Part shown: positions 1 to 12,375 of the stretch, in pieces
Layout: the number at the start of each line of letters is the position of its first letter
How positions within the stretch are numbered: position 1 is the stretch's first letter
Assembly: GCF_000283155.1 (NCBI RefSeq)
Contig: NW_004454178.1
Coordinates: 23,721,800-23,785,799, forward strand
Direction of reading: 5' to 3'
DNA: 64,000 nucleotides
Source: Ceratotherium simum simum
Lineage: Eukaryota > Chordata > Mammalia > Perissodactyla > Rhinocerotidae
Position numbers and translations under genes: made by a program
Notes under the pieces: generated by a model
What the model was told of the DNA's origin: nothing
Database searches by the model: none
What the model saw: the letters and a program-made list of their open reading frames with translations, nothing else

Positions 1-99
1 TCCAGGCCCCGCTGCGCCGCCACGTGCAGCGGCGTGTCCCCGCCCGCGCCGCTCGCGCCGTGCACCGAGGCGCCGTGCTCCAGCAGCGCCTGCGCGCAC
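1..99 (-). CDS. ASB18: ASB18 coding exon 4 (5' part; runs off window edge)
   Basis: This is the first 99 bases of the fourth ASB18 coding exon on the minus strand; the rest lies outside the window. Read leftward from base 99 it encodes [13 protein letters not shown], a short Gly/Ala/Ser linker, then [12 protein letters not shown]. These are the end of one ankyrin repeat and the TPLH start of the next. The acceptor is a pyrimidine-rich CCTCTCTGCAG ending at base 100. The exon opens with the G that completes the GG left by exon 3, giving SLG-CAQ across the junction. ASB proteins are substrate receptors of Cullin-5 E3 ubiquitin ligases: ankyrin repeats bind the target and a C-terminal SOCS box (outside this window) binds Elongin B/C and Cul5. 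The exon is very GC- and CpG-rich. Identity rests on recalled similarity to human ASB18. Confidence 0.94.
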   Translation of the reverse strand, partial: MRAGAAGARRLGARRERRGRGHAAARGGAAGPG

Positions 100-311
100 C
101 TGCAGAGAGGCCAAGGCCGGTCACTGGGGTCGCGCAGGGGGGCGACATCCCAACGTCCATCGCCAGCCACCCCCAACTCGTCACGCCCTGGCTGCCGGTT
201 ACCGGCTTCTGACGCTCTACGGGGCCAGCTGGTTCCCCCAAATAGCAAGGGTGTCCCGAGAGTAAGGACGTAAGTTCAGATCTCCCGTGCCAGGAAGTTC
301 AAACTGAGCTG
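100..311 (-). other. ASB18 intron 3, unique stretch next to exon 4
   Basis: This is the acceptor end of intron 3. Apart from the branch and pyrimidine region beside exon 4, I see no gene or recognisable repeat. The short ORFs here are GC-driven shadows. Confidence 0.6.
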
Positions 312-990
312 AAATGGCTATTATTAAAAACACAAGATATAACAAGTGTTGGAGAGGATATGGAGAAAAGGGAACCCTTGTACACTACTGGTGGGAATGC
401 AAACTGGTGCAGTGCAATGGAAAACTATGGAAATTCCTCAAAAAATTAAGAATAGAACTACAGCATGATCTACCTATTCCACTTCTCGGTATTTATCCAA
501 AGAACATGAAAACACTAATTTGAAAAGATCTATGTACCCCTATGTTATTGCGGCATTATTTACAATAGCCAAGACGTGGAAACAACCTGTGTCCACTGAT
601 GAATGAATGGATAAAGAAGATGTGGTATATATATACAATGGAATACTACTCAGCCATAAAATGATGAAATCTTGCCATTTGTGACAACATGGATGGACCT
701 TGAAGGTATTATGCTAAGCGAAATAAGTCCGACAGAGAAAGACAAATACCATATGACTTCACTCATATGTGGAAGATTAAAAACAACAACAACAAACAAA
801 CAGGGAGAACAGATTGGTGGTTACCAGAAGGGAAAGGGGGTGGGGAAGGGCAAAAGGGGTAAAGGGGGACATTTGTATGATGACATGGAAGCTAGATGGT
901 GAACACGATGTAGGACATACAGAAGTAGAATATAATGATGTACACCTGAAATCTATATTATCAGCCAATGTGACCTCAATAAAAAAAAAG
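312..990 (+). mobile_element. 5'-truncated L1 (LINE-1) 3' end
   Basis: The sequence matches the end of ORF2 and the 3' UTR of a relatively young mammalian L1. It runs from 'ggctattattaaaaacac', through 'gtggtatatatatacaatgg' and 'catggatggacc', to 'gacctcaataaaaaaaaag'. The same 3' end recurs at 26.9 kb on the plus strand and at 29.1, 41.8 and 49.4 kb on the minus strand. It is truncated at its 5' side and has no intact ORF. It sits antisense to ASB18 in intron 3. Confidence 0.93.
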
Positions 991-2729
991 TGAGATTATG
1001 GCAAACACGGGGAGTTCGAGGCCCACCAGTTACTAAATGGTGGAAATAGCTAGGAACATTTCCTAAGAATTCATGAGCAGAATTAAAACTTACAAATAAT
1101 TTGTAACTGGTTGGTGCTACTTTGGAAGGTAATGTGGTTCAAATGACAGTGCTCGAAGCACTAATTACCTGGGCCCTTTGTCACAAGTGGCAGTTGAAGG
1201 TCCCTTAGACTAAGGAGGGCTCTTTCTTGGTCAGCATGTACCTCCCCTGTAAACTGCTCAGCTTTGGTGACAGTGTGCGGCAAGGCTTGGTTTGCTTGCA
1301 CGGAGAGCATCTATCCGTCCCTCAAGGCACCGACACAGACTGGCACTGGGGTGTCCTCAGACAGGGCTGGAAACATGGGTGGAAAACACAACCATGCCTA
1401 ATTGTGGGACTTCCTTTGCTTCAACCAGATTCTCCTTGAACAGACTAGATTTTGGTTGTATCCAAATTCCTGGGGGTTCTAGGTTCCCATGGGACACTGT
1501 GGTCTCCCCCAGAGGTGGGGGAGGGTGCAGCCTCCAGGTCTACCAACCGGATCCGAAGACTGTCCTCTCCTTCAGGCACCAATGCCTCTCCCAGGAGAGC
1601 AGCTCCCTCAGAGCCTCTTCCACACCTGGGCGAACTCCAGACGCCTCAACCTAAGCACACACAGGTGGCACACTGCTGACCAGGTAGGCCCAGGCTAGAC
1701 CGTGGGCCTCGGACACTGGTGGGAAACTCAGTCTGCCCCAGCCTGAAAGTGGAGGGACAGTCACACAGACCCTCCTCCATTCTGCTGGCCCTTGTCATTC
1801 GTGGGGACCGAACACCAGGCCAACTTCAGCCACCTGCTTCCGGGTCACCTGCTGGACATTGCCATCAATGTGGTTGCTCCACCTTGGGAGTCTGCACTCC
1901 AACATGCTGACTTCAGACCACAGCCTCCGGTCCCTCCAGCCTGCCCACACCTGTTGGTACCCTCCTCATCGCTGCTCTACTGAGACTGCAGTCCTTGACC
2001 CCTCATCTCCCTCAGGCTTCCTGGCTTCACTTCCTTCCCTGGGGAGAACTCCAGTCCCTCTCTTCGTGGCATCCTCAGTTCCCTTGAATTGAGAGGACGT
2101 GGCCATCTGCCACATCAGACGGCCAGATCGTCGACCTGGAACCCATTCATCATCCACCCTCTCTTCCCCACTTGGCGCTGAGCCGGCTGGAGGAAATGCC
2201 ATTCCTGGAGAGTGGCCTCCGGTCTCAGCTGGGCCTCAGGGAGCTCAGGCCACATTTTCCGGCGTTGCAGGCCAGCTCCTCATTCCTCGCCCTCTAGTAG
2301 CTGCTCCAGATGTCCATCGCCATCCTCAAGCCCCTCCTCTATTTCCACTCTCCTCCCTCTCAGCAGAGTCTGCTCCTACCTCATTCAGAGTGCGGGCTCT
2401 CCCAGCAACTGCCGTCCTTCCTGCCTCTGCCAGTGAGTCTGCTCCAACACCTATTAGAATGTTTCTGCAACAATTGTTCTCCTTCCTCCATGAGTCTCAG
2501 GGAGGGAATCCCTCTTGAGCATCTTGCCCCAGACGTAGTCCTCTTCTGCTTCCCTGGGGGTCTGCTCTGTAAATTACTTGCTCCTTGCCCTTTCCCTGTC
2601 CCCTATCCCCGCTCCCATTTCAACTGGTCACTCAGCTCTGTTGTCTCCATCTCTTGTAATCACTTGAACTGCTTCCTCCCTCCATCCCCACTGTCACCCT
2701 CTTTTGTTGAGGCATAAATCATTTCTTGC
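991..2729. other. ASB18 intron 3, no gene seen
   Basis: The first ~200 bases are ordinary AT-balanced intron. About 1450-2720 is CT-rich on the plus strand, with many CTCC and CCTC runs and several short overlapping ORFs. These lack ATG context, conserved motifs or any family resemblance. They are typical of pyrimidine-rich sequence with few stops. Confidence 0.5.
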
Positions 2730-3290
2730 CTGAGAGTCTCCTAATTCGTCCCCTGTGCCAAGCTAACAAGCTCCATACTACCCAGAAAGAGCCTTTCTGG
2801 TGTGAATCAGAGGACATGTGCCAGCCTAAACCCAAATAGCTCCTCCTGCCCGCTGGAGAAAGCCCACACTCCTTTCCCCGGGACACAGGATGCTGCGTGA
2901 TCCAGCTCCCGTGGACCTCACCAGTTTCATTTCCTGGTGCTCCATCCTGTGTTTCAATCCTACCTGACCAGGTGTGGTTCTCAGAACGCATCCTGCCGTT
3001 TCATGCCCCCACGCCTTTGTGCCTGCCGTTCCTTCCTGGGATGCCCTGACTCATGTGATGGTGGACACATTCCTATCTTTCCTTTCTCTTCCTCTCAGAC
3101 GCCTTCCCAGTGCCACCAGCAGAGGGTCACACCTCTGTGTGTGTGTACCTCGTACATAAGTGCCCGGGCACAGCATTTATCACACCATGTTTCAAATGTT
3201 CGATAGACGTTTGACTACTCTCTTAGCCTGCTGGATCCTTGAATGTAGACGTAGGGGTTTGTTTTATCTCTGCTTCTCCGTGCCTTTTGC
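2730..3290 (+). mobile_element. L2 (LINE-2) 3' fossil
   Basis: Old L2-type 3' sequence: a tract resembling 'gatccagctcccgtggacc', then 'tttgtgcctgccgttccttcctgggatgcc', then 'gcacagcatttatcacacca', ending with a 'cctgctggatccttgaatgtag' stretch. This order matches the L2 ORF end and 3' UTR in plus orientation. It is heavily diverged, so boundaries are approximate. Confidence 0.65.
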
Positions 3291-4069
3291 AAGACTAGCC
3301 TACTATGGTATTGCCTAAAAGCATGTGGCACAAACTCATTTTGTTAATGAACATCTTTCAGCTTTCTTTCATGTTGATGCTGTTCTCCTGTTATTTACCT
3401 AACTGGGGCTCTGAACGAGATCATCCACTGAGGGTTCCCAGGCTGGAAGCGGCTGCCCTGAAATTCGTTTACATTTCTACCCAGGGACTCGCAGTGTTTT
3501 TAATTCTCTCTCTGTATTTCTCCAGCCTCCATATCAGCAGTATCTTGAGAAGTGGTCTGTCTTAGGTGAAAGATCTTTACAAACAAGTACAATTTGATGT
3601 GAAATGTCCTTTGGGACAATAACCAGCGAAGAGAGGATGCAAATTGTACAATCAGAGTGCTTCAGATTCGCTTCCTCCTTGCCTCTCGGGGAGGAATTTT
3701 GAACAGTGCAGCAGGAGGTTAGAAATCAAGGGTTCCGTCTCATTTTGCCACTGAGCCTGCGTGTGCTCGCAAACAATTACAAAACATTTTCTTCTTCTTT
3801 TTTTTTTAAAGCAGCCCAGCCTCTCCAAAGAAGTCCACCGGGAAATAAAATCGGGCCTCTTTTCCACGTCCATAACCTAACTGGCTGATGGCCAGGTTGC
3901 TCTTTATGACAAGGATACCTTTCAGAAGAATGAGGACACTGCCCACCCTCTGGAGGGCTGCAGATGCCCTTTTCATTTTTAATGAAGAGCTTCTAATTGG
4001 CTAAACCTTGGCACTTTCTTAGAATAGGTAATGAAGTAAGTTGCAGACCACAAGCACGACAAAAAACAA
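3291..4069. other. ASB18 intron 3, unique stretch
   Basis: No gene or clear transposon is seen. About 3800-4040 is low-repeat sequence with AT-rich blocks ('ttcatttttaatgaagagcttctaattggc') and could be a conserved noncoding element. That is a guess that needs alignment. Confidence 0.35.
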
Positions 4070-4385
4070 CACAACAAATGGACTGGGGCACAGCTCTGCT
4101 GGTACACACTGGGCAGTCATTAAAAATGAAGGTGTGGGATTCTGTTTAATGACATGGAGAGCTATTTGCAATGATTATGTGAAAAGATCAGGTTACAAAA
4201 CAGCACTGAACAGTCCCGTTTTTAAAGAAAGCAGATATGCATAGAAAGAAAGCCTAGAAATATATAGGCCAATGTGTGTTTACCTCTGGGTGATGGGGTG
4301 ATGGGTGCATTCATTTCCTCTTTGCCTGCCTGTATTTTCAAAATTTCCATAATGAATCAGAGTTACAGTATGAAAAAGGAACAAC
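4070..4385 (+). mobile_element. Old L1M-type LINE 3' end
   Basis: The order is characteristic of the 3' end of old mammalian L1s: 'gtcattaaaaatgaaggtg', then 'tttacctctgggtgatgggg', then 'gcctgtattttcaaaatttcc', then 'ataatgaatcagagttacag'. A similar 3' end occurs at 58.2-58.5 kb. No coding sequence survives. Confidence 0.6.
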
Positions 4386-5530
4386 AACAGAGGTTATTAA
4401 TAACAAAACCGTCCCCCACCAGCCGCAGCAAGAGCTCATGGATTCTAAGAATGTCAGCTTAGCTTTCCAGGATTCCAGAATGCTCTCAAATTTTCCATTG
4501 ATCTGTCCAGGCATAGCAGTGATCTCGGAAAGTATGTCTGGCAGTGCCTACGAGAAGGTGAGCCTAGAGGAGAGGGCTGGGGTGGGTGGGAGGTATTCAG
4601 CGATAAGCAGGGAAGGGATACCATTCTTGGGGACCTCCTAGACCTGACCTTGTATGTGTCAGTGTCTCCAGTCGAAGAAGAAATGGCCCGGTGGGGAAAG
4701 CACCACCAAGCCTTTGCAGGACTGTGTGGCTAACCCAGCCTTGGCTGAGCCCTGTCCTCCGAGGGGAGGTTTTGTGAGGTTTCCCGCTCTCCTGATAGAC
4801 AGGCAAAAGTCAGGGAGGCCTGGAGCCAGTGTCGAGCAGTCACTGTCAGGAAGCAAGGGTGGGCTCCCATCTGAGGATGTCAGAACGACTTGTTTCTATC
4901 TTACAGGGATTAAGGAGACATCGTGTTGTCTGAACAGCCTCTGATATGAAGCAACTCGGGCAAACACTAACCCCCCAATCCCTCATCCCGTCTTTGATAA
5001 TGACCGTGGTGACAGGCTGTTACAGGGCCCGAGGTTGACACAGAAAAAGTAGCTCGAGCCGAAAGGCAGGAGTTCACAGATATGAGCCCATCAAGGGCTG
5101 TTGAATTAATGTCACTTTAACTTACTTCTAAAGGGGCAAGTAGGACTCTGAGCTCACGTTCCACACACCGCTCCCATCCACCCTCCAGCATCTTCCCAAA
5201 GCACCGTCCTTCCCCAGTCACCTCCCAGGTGCAGAAGGTCCGAATGAATGCCTCAACCTGGGTTTTCCCACCGTTACCAATTCCTTTACCCTTTCACCCC
5301 ACCTGCCAAGCCTTCCTGTGCCCCAGGAGACAGGGCCTGCTCATGGCTTTCTTTCATCTGTCTTCCCTCCTCCCCATCACTCTATTTACATAAAGCCCTC
5401 AAAAGTGGTATTTCACAGCCTCTGGTTCTGAGCTGGGAGATCATTGCATACCCCAGTACTTGGTCTTTTTATTTATATCTAAAAACATGTTCTCTTTAGT
5501 TCTTGCAACAAATCTCCATGGTAGGTAGAA
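4386..5530. other. ASB18 intron 3, unique stretch
   Basis: I see no gene, RNA or classifiable repeat. Short open frames on both strands overlap one another and carry no recognisable motif. Confidence 0.5.
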
Positions 5531-5772
5531 TTTATAGGGGGGGAAATTGAGGCTTAGAAGACAGTGACTTGCATAAGGCCATCCAGCCAGGACTGCTGTG
5601 TTCGGCCTCCAAGTTCTCTGTCACACCACCCACCCTGCTGCCTCTTCCCATTGGTATTATTTGTTAAGCACTTTCTATGAGCCAGGCACTATTCTAGGCA
5701 TCTTCTGTAAGTCATCTCTAAATTTTTCATTCATTCATTCATTCATTCATTCATTCATTCATTCATTCATTC
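5531..5772 (-). repeat. MIR/L2-like tract followed by (ATTC)n microsatellite
   Basis: The segment 'gggaaattgaggcttagaag', with 'tgacttgcataaggccatcc' and 'gagccaggcactattctagg', resembles reverse-complement MIR/L2 tails. From about 5728 to 5772 there are about 11 tandem ATTC units, a pure tetranucleotide run likely to be length-polymorphic. Confidence 0.7.
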
Positions 5773-7435
5773 AGTAGAGAACATCCTCCATCCATCCGAG
5801 AGAACAACAGGCTTTCAAGGCAGGGAGAAGTGTTTCTTCTCTGAGCATCCACAAGAATTTCTGTACAGACTGGCCGACAGAGCACTGAAGGAAGGACCAG
5901 GTGGGGGACCAGGTGGGGGAGGTAGCCTGCCCCGTGGACTTCGAGCTGTGGGCGAGCAACAGTAGCCTGCTTCTCCCCCAGTCCTTTGGCAACCTCGCAT
6001 GGTAGATTTCATTCTCCTTTAGTTTTCAGTGAGGATCCAGGTTTTGAGGTTTGAGCAGTGATCTCAAGGGTAGGGACCTGGGAGATGATGGTGACACCAC
6101 AGCCAGCACATCCTGCTTGGGATGTGAACTCCAGCTACCACTGGATAATAGAATGACTTAACAACCACCAGAAGATGGTCCTGAAGGAGTGATGTAACAA
6201 CAACAACAAAGAACTATTAAAAATAAGGTGAAATTCAAGATTCAACAAAATCACTTAAATTTTTTTCAGGGGGAAAGAGACAGTGCTTATGAGCAGTTTG
6301 TTAGATATGTTAAGCATCTGTCTCCTGAACGTCTATCGCCGGAAGTCGCTGGAGTCCTTGGACAATCCTGACTGCCCTTGACTGTTCTGCTCACCCGATT
6401 GCTGCCCGAATCCCTTCTGACAGACAGAGGGGTTTCATGCTGGACAGTGTGTTCAGGGAGAGTAAGGGGTGTTATGAACCAGTCTTGTTGAATCATCATT
6501 ACTGCTACTTTTCCTCCTCGGAGTTGACATGGAGGCAGACGGGCTGGAGACATGTCCCCAGGGCAGGGTGGCTGCAGCCCCAAGGCTGGATCTGAGGGTG
6601 GGGGCAGAAGTGGCTGCCTGGATGCTGGGCAAGTGCCAGCCTGTGGGGGGCCGGGGACACGGGGAGAGACTCGGGAGGAAAATACAGCCATGTTTTCTAA
6701 ATGAAGCCAGTGCAAGAGGTTGCCTCCTGTGGATTGATTCCCCAGCTGGCTCCGAATGAAGGACGGGGAAGCCACCACCCCAGGACTTTGTTGGAAGAGC
6801 AGTTCCACTTTATTTCCCTGGACCTTCTGCTGAGCCTCTCCTTTGGGGACATGCCACCACCCCTTCTGTTCTGTATTTTCTTCTCTCTCCCTTTCTCTCA
6901 GGATGCTAAGCTGTGAGACCAAGAAGCATAAACATTCACAATGGAAATGGCTGATGTGAATGGACAAATCCTTAAGGGGAGAGGGGAGATTGAGAGAGAA
7001 ACTGGCTGGCCATTTCTATCCTTCTGCTTTCCCTGGAGCAATGGCTGCCATTTTATTTTTTTCTGAAGTGTTGGATGATTGTGGCTGGTGATGATATTTT
7101 GGCAAATTCTCCCCAGATTGCAAAGGGAACCCTGCATTTTGGTGAACTGAGAAATGATTTAGGGAACAAACTTTGAGAAGTCAGCTCCACTATTTGCCCC
7201 ACTTGCCCATGAAGCAGACCTGACTTTCTGGAAGTTTCATTGGTGTTTCTTCCTCGACAAGAAATGGGCAATCTTTCTCTCCTCCCCTGGTCCCCATATG
7301 CTGCATGAAGAGGAAGACCCAGAAGCATCAGAGAGGAGGAGGAGAAGGAGGAAAGTGAAAGAAAAGACTCTATGTTCTTCTTGGGCAGGGGTGGGGGTGA
7401 GGTGAGGGAGCTTTGAATTAGATGAGAGAAAAGTT
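5773..7435. other. ASB18 intron 3, no gene seen; chance 226-codon ORF
   Basis: This holds unique intronic DNA. The longest open frame is 226 codons on the minus strand at 6287-6967. It has no recognised domain, is Pro/Ser/Arg-rich with a stretch of 'RERERE', and looks like a chance frame. A purine-rich stretch lies at about 7325-7365. Confidence 0.5.
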
Positions 7436-8285
7436 TGATGGATGTATTTATGTATTTTTAAAGTGAGGTAAAATTTACACACAGAGAAATGCACGAGTCT
7501 TAAGGAGTACAGTTGAATAATTTTCAACAAAGGAATACACTTGTGTAACTAACATCCCAATAAAGGTGTAGCAAATTTCCATCTCTCCAAGAAGTTCCCT
7601 TGTATTTGTTACCAGTTAGTCATCATCCCCACAGGCAACCACCATTCGGATTTCTCTCACCATGGTTTAGTTTTGTCTTTTCTAGAACTTTCTACTTTTT
7701 TGTGTCTGGCTTCTTTTGTTTAACATAATATCTGACATTCATCCATATTGTTGCACACATAAGTAACTCATTCTTTTTTAATTTCTGAGTTATATTTCAT
7801 TGTGTGGATATACTACAATTTTAAAATTCATTCTCCTGTTGATATTGATAGACATTTGGGTGTTTCCATTTTTTAGCTATTATGAATAAAGCTGCTATGA
7901 ACCTTTTTTATATGTCTTCTTGCAGACATATGTTCTCATTTCTCTTGGGTAAATATCTAGGAGTGGAATTGCTGTTATATTTACTTTAAAAGAATTGTAT
8001 ATTTAACTTTAAAAGAAACTGCTAAACAGTTTTCCAAAGTGGTTATAGCAATATACACTCCCCCCAAAAAATGTATGAGAGTTCCAGCTGCTCTACATTC
8101 TTGCCAACATCTGGTGGTGTTAGCCTTTGATTTTAGCCATTCTAACAGGTATGAAATGGTGAATATTTTCTTCTGGTTTTAATTTGCATTTCCCTGATGG
8201 CTAATGATGTTCAGCACCTTTTCATTCGCTTGCTGACCACTTGCATATCTTTCGTGAAGTGTCTGATCAAGGCTTTTGCCCAGAG
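7436..8285 (-). mobile_element. Old L1M-type LINE, minus strand
   Basis: Reverse-complement landmarks of an old L1 3' region are visible in order: 'gaggtaaaatttacacacag', 'ccatattgttgcacacataag', 'atttgggtgtttccattttt', 'ggagtggaattgctgttat', 'catttccctgatggctaatg' and 'cttgcatatctttcgtgaag'. No intact ORF remains. It is in sense with ASB18 in intron 3. Confidence 0.88.
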
Positions 8286-9189
8286 GGTAAAGGTTTGATT
8301 TGGCCTGGATCACCTTTTTTATTTCCTGAAAGTGAGTCTTAGGTCTTCAAACAGGACTTGGCAAGTGAGCAGAAAGCTGAGGAATCTGCCCCAGACGCCA
8401 TCAAGGGGCAGGGAAGGGAGATAAACCTGTAATAGAATTTTATTTTTTTTTGAAGCTTTCTGCTTTTCTTAGGGACTGGTAGAGCTTTACAGCCCCAGCA
8501 GATTGGGGTGGGGGGGGGCAGTCACAATAAACAGATTTGTAACGAGTATAAACAAGAAACCTATAACTGCTGGAGGTTAACACTTTCAAGGCCTTTGTGT
8601 GGCAGCCTGCATGCCCATGTCTTCTGGCCCTGCCCACTGCAGGGTGCCTCTTCCTGGTGGGCACCTATTGGTTTGGCAATGAAGCCCAATGAGCTCTTGC
8701 TCAACAAGAGTGGAAAACCTCTGAACAACATCACCCATTTGTGTAACATCACTTTGCATGGTGGGCACAAAATAGGAGCTTAATTTATCTCAAGATGTTT
8801 TATGAATGGAAGGGAAACGAGCCTTCTCCCTCTCCTTGAGAATCCTACTGCCAGGTGAAGTCTAGGGTTTGCATCCCTACCTATGTGAGGACTTCTCAAG
8901 TTCTCGAGTGCCAGCATGGTTTCTTTCACCTGCACAGCAGTCTCCAGGCTGAAGCGTTCATTGCAAACCATCTGATGTTTGCTGCAGAAACCGGCTCTCT
9001 GGTAAGGATCCAGCGTGGTGGCCAAGGTGGACCTTGTGGGGAGGCCAGGTGGATAGAACATGTTTGAAAATGCTGGTTAGAGACGAGTAGAGCTACTTGC
9101 TGACTATTGACAGTTTTTGAAAAAAAATTAGTTAACAAGGGAGAAAGTCTTTCAGTGTCAATCTCTCTTATGACACTTGGCTTTTGAGC
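8286..9189. other. ASB18 intron 3, unique stretch
   Basis: No gene or classifiable element is seen. A short G-run interrupted by T sits near 8507-8518. Confidence 0.5.
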
Positions 9190-9360
9190 CTTGCTCTGAC
9201 AATTTCCACCGGGTGAGCCACCTTATTGGCAAAACATTGGCCCTTGATGAGCCTCGGTTTTCTAATCTGTAGACTGGGGATAACCATGTCTTGCAGGCCT
9301 GCTGGGAGGAGGGTAGCAAGCAAGACACTTGCAAGTGCTCAGGAATGTGAGACATTCTTC
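9190..9360 (+). mobile_element. MIR-like SINE fossil
   Basis: The core 'gagcctcggttttctaatctgtagactggggata' (quoted here only as the landmark around 9248-9282) resembles the MIR 'cctcagtttcctcatctgtaaaatggggata' segment in plus orientation. It is strongly diverged. Confidence 0.6.
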
Positions 9361-11215
9361 TACAAATATCAACTCATCCAGTGGTGGCACCCCTCTCCGA
9401 CCCCTTGTTCTTCAATAGTCCTTGTGATGCTTCAAGCTGCTGTTGAACCAGAAGACATTTTCTCCCCTTGACGTGAACAATGAATCCATCACTCATCTGG
9501 GATGTGGAAAGAGTAGATTGTTTTCTGGATTATGTATCAATGCCTGGGAGCCTGACACCTCATGCAGGTAAACCTGTTATCAGGTGGAGACTTTTGGGGC
9601 TGTTGTGAGGACTCTGAACTTTTATCCCCACTTGAATCCTGATCAGAGAGTGCCTTTCTTGCCTCAGGAAAAGTCATATTTCATTTCTCTCTGCCTAGAT
9701 TTCAACTTGCCAGGTCTGAACTAGAAAAGAATTGCCCAGTGATTTTCTTCAATGATTTTTTCCCCCTAAGATAATTAGCTGCTTTCACAGGTCCAACTCT
9801 GGCTTATGATTTATTTTTTATTTAGTTGAATTGAGACAACTGGGATGAAAAAAGCAAACTTGCATGCTTTTGACTAATATGTTCATGGAGGAAGCAATTC
9901 CTCCTCACTTCTTTTTAAATCCAGACAGCTTTATATGAGAAAAAGAATTGAGACTGTACTAATTCTTTTCTCATTTTAATTATCTCAGAATTTAAAAAAA
10001 GGTCAAGGAAAGGAGTCTGATAATAAATAGGGCGAGGCTGACATGCAGGCTACGAATGAACGTGAAGAGAGTATCTTTACTGGAACTTTTCTTTTTGGGA
10101 AAATCTCTTCAAAAGATTCCTAGATTAAAGGTCTGATATGCCTTTTTGTGTGTTGAATTCTGAATTCTGAAGGCTGCCAGTTGGAAGTAAGCACAGATAA
10201 TTTTTTTTTTTTAATCCCAGGAACTTAGAGACTCAAAGGTTTTAAAGTCCTGCACCCATGGTGAATTGCTGACTAAAAGGGGATGGAGCAGAACTGGGTC
10301 CCTAGGTGTGAAGACCATTGTCATCAAGAGTAAGAAAATGAAATGGCTCTGTATGTAGGTCAACGACCTCCTCTCTACTATAAGGTAAAAAAATTAAGGA
10401 TGACCCAAAATCTACTATGTATAAAAAGATTCTGGAGAAACTACCTCTTTCTTGTCAAAGTGATAATGTTTATACTACCTGAAGCCAGACCTCCTCGGAG
10501 TCTGACTTTAGGGGGACTCTTTAGAGCTGAAAAGCGTGGTCGAAACCTCAAGCCCTTTCTGACATCTATTCATTTTTCATCCTCCAATGTAGTTGGCTGT
10601 GTTATTATAGAGGTGTTCAATGGAATCTGCCAGCATTTTCCATTATAATCATTGATATTGAAGGGATTCGAAGTCAGCTGTTGCTTAGTTCTGCCTGAAC
10701 TTCTGGTGTGTTCACCACTTAGCTTAAACTTTTCCCCAAACTCCAGGATTTAAATGAGTCAAGACCGTCAAACGAAATAGCCAGGAAGAAAGATTCACAT
10801 AGAGTGACACATAGAGACAGGAGAGAAAATGAGAAGAAAAAGAAGAAAGAGGAGGAGGAAGAGGAAGACAAAAGAAAAGAGATTTTTAAAAGCCCCATTT
10901 TAATACAAAGACATTTTGAAAGCCCTTATTAAACAATGTCCTGGATCTGTATGATTTCTGAAAAACCAACGGCAGCCAGGAAACTAGTTTCTATTGCACA
11001 GCCTATAAGCTGAGTAGCTTGAATGGTCTATGTATACCTCGGTTCCTTATGATATCCAAATGTAAGCTTGTTGCTTGTCTTAAGGGCTGTTGTCAGGATT
11101 CACAATATTTTGTGCTCTGAGTAAGTGTTGCATTCTCATTTCTTAGTAAAAAGTAATATTTTCCTAATACTGTAAGTGGGAGGTGGGAGCCCAAGGTATG
11201 AAGCAAACTTGATTT
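9361..11215. other. ASB18 intron 3, unique stretch with purine tract
   Basis: No gene is recognised. The sequence is AT-rich and mostly unique. At about 10800-10885 there is a nearly pure purine tract of GA/GAA/GAGG units. A poly-T run lies near 10200. Confidence 0.5.
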
Positions 11216-11480
11216 TTAAAACTCTTTTTATTTTTAAATTATTTCAGATTTATAGAAGAGTTACAAAGGTATCATGGAGAGTTCCCAAATACCCTTCACC
11301 CAGCTTCCCCTAAAGTTCACGTCTTATATTATGATGGTTCATTTGTCAAAATTATGAAATTAACATTGGTATAATACTATTAACTGAACTGCAGACTTTA
11401 TTTGGATTTCACCAATTTTCCTATTAATGCCCACAGTCTGGTCCAGGATCCAATCCAGGATACCACGCTGCATTTAGAGA
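11216..11480 (-). mobile_element. Old L1M-type LINE 3' fragment, minus strand
   Basis: The landmarks 'atttcagatttatagaagag', 'tacccttcacccagcttccc' and 'gtctggtccaggatccaatcc' match reverse-complement old L1 3' sequence. Boundaries are approximate. Confidence 0.7.
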
Positions 11481-11779
11481 TCTTAATTTTCAACAAGAGA
11501 AAAGTAAATATAGACACGTTTTTTGGGGAGGTGGGAGGCCTGGTGTGTTCCTACACGTGGCATATCATCAAATGGATTATATTTTCCATAGGAACATGTT
11601 ACAATTGGGAGTTATATTCGTGACAAAGAATATTACAGCAAATAAGTCATAGGTGACCAACAGATATGGAGATAAAAGAAAGAAATAATAACAAATCCCC
11701 ATAGTAATTTAAAATAGTGAAGTATTGTTTCAATTCCCATAAAATGAACAAAATGATTATACCAGATGCCCCAGTAGTT

Positions 11780-11995
11780 GCAGTCAGCACCTACACAATT
11801 CTTACTATATGCCAGGTGCTCTTCCTAACATTTCACCTACGTTAACTCATGTAATTCTCATAACCATCCTATGTAGTAAGCTCAGGTATTATCCCATTTG
11901 ACAGATGAGAACGCTGAGACACAAATAAATTAAGTGACTTGCCCAAGGTTGCACAGGTAGTAAATGTCAGCATTGGGGTTCAACCTAGGCCTTGA
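11780..11995 (-). mobile_element. MIR SINE, minus strand
   Basis: The reverse-complement MIR series is well preserved: 'atatgccaggtgctcttcc', 'ttaactcatgtaattctcat', 'cccatttgacagatgagaa', 'gacttgcccaaggttgcaca'. Confidence 0.85.
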
Positions 11996-12179
11996 ATGTG
12001 GTAAAATATGTACTGTAGCATATAAAATTGTATGGTATAAAAATACGATCAAAATTGAGTGCAATCAATGTATAATTGATTAATAATTTTGCCTGCATTT
12101 TTTAGTATATAAAAAGATCTGCAATTGATTTTGTTGGCTTATGGCCTTCAATAAAGATGATGTTTCTTTCTGTCGTAGA

Positions 12180-12375
12180 AATTTTCCAGTAGAAATCCAC
12201 CTGCCCTCCCCCCACTTCCATGCACATAGTATATTCTATACATTTCTGTTCCACTGCTGTATCATTACCTTCCTCTCCCCTGCACTGCAAGCTTCTTGAG
12301 AGCAGAGACCATGTCTAATGCAGCACAGCCCTATCACCTCACAGAGTTCAACAACTGTGATTGAACGCTTGCAAG
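12180..12375 (+). mobile_element. L2 LINE 3' fragment
   Basis: The sequence 'tgcactgcaagcttcttgag' followed by 'agcagagaccatgtc' is the typical L2 3' UTR motif (CTCCTTGAGGGCAGGGAC-like), followed by the 'attgaacgc' tail. It is diverged. Confidence 0.65.

Noticed and set aside
314..902. 69- and 76-codon ORFs near the left edge
   Set aside because: These are translated L1 3' sequence, not genes.
5726..5772. Repeat array resembling a CRISPR
   Set aside because: It is a pure ATTC tetranucleotide microsatellite without spacers in a mammalian intron.
6287..6967. 226-codon ORF on the minus strand in ASB18 intron 3
   Set aside because: No recognisable domain, low-complexity Arg/Glu and Pro stretches, no splice or promoter support; best explained as a chance open frame.
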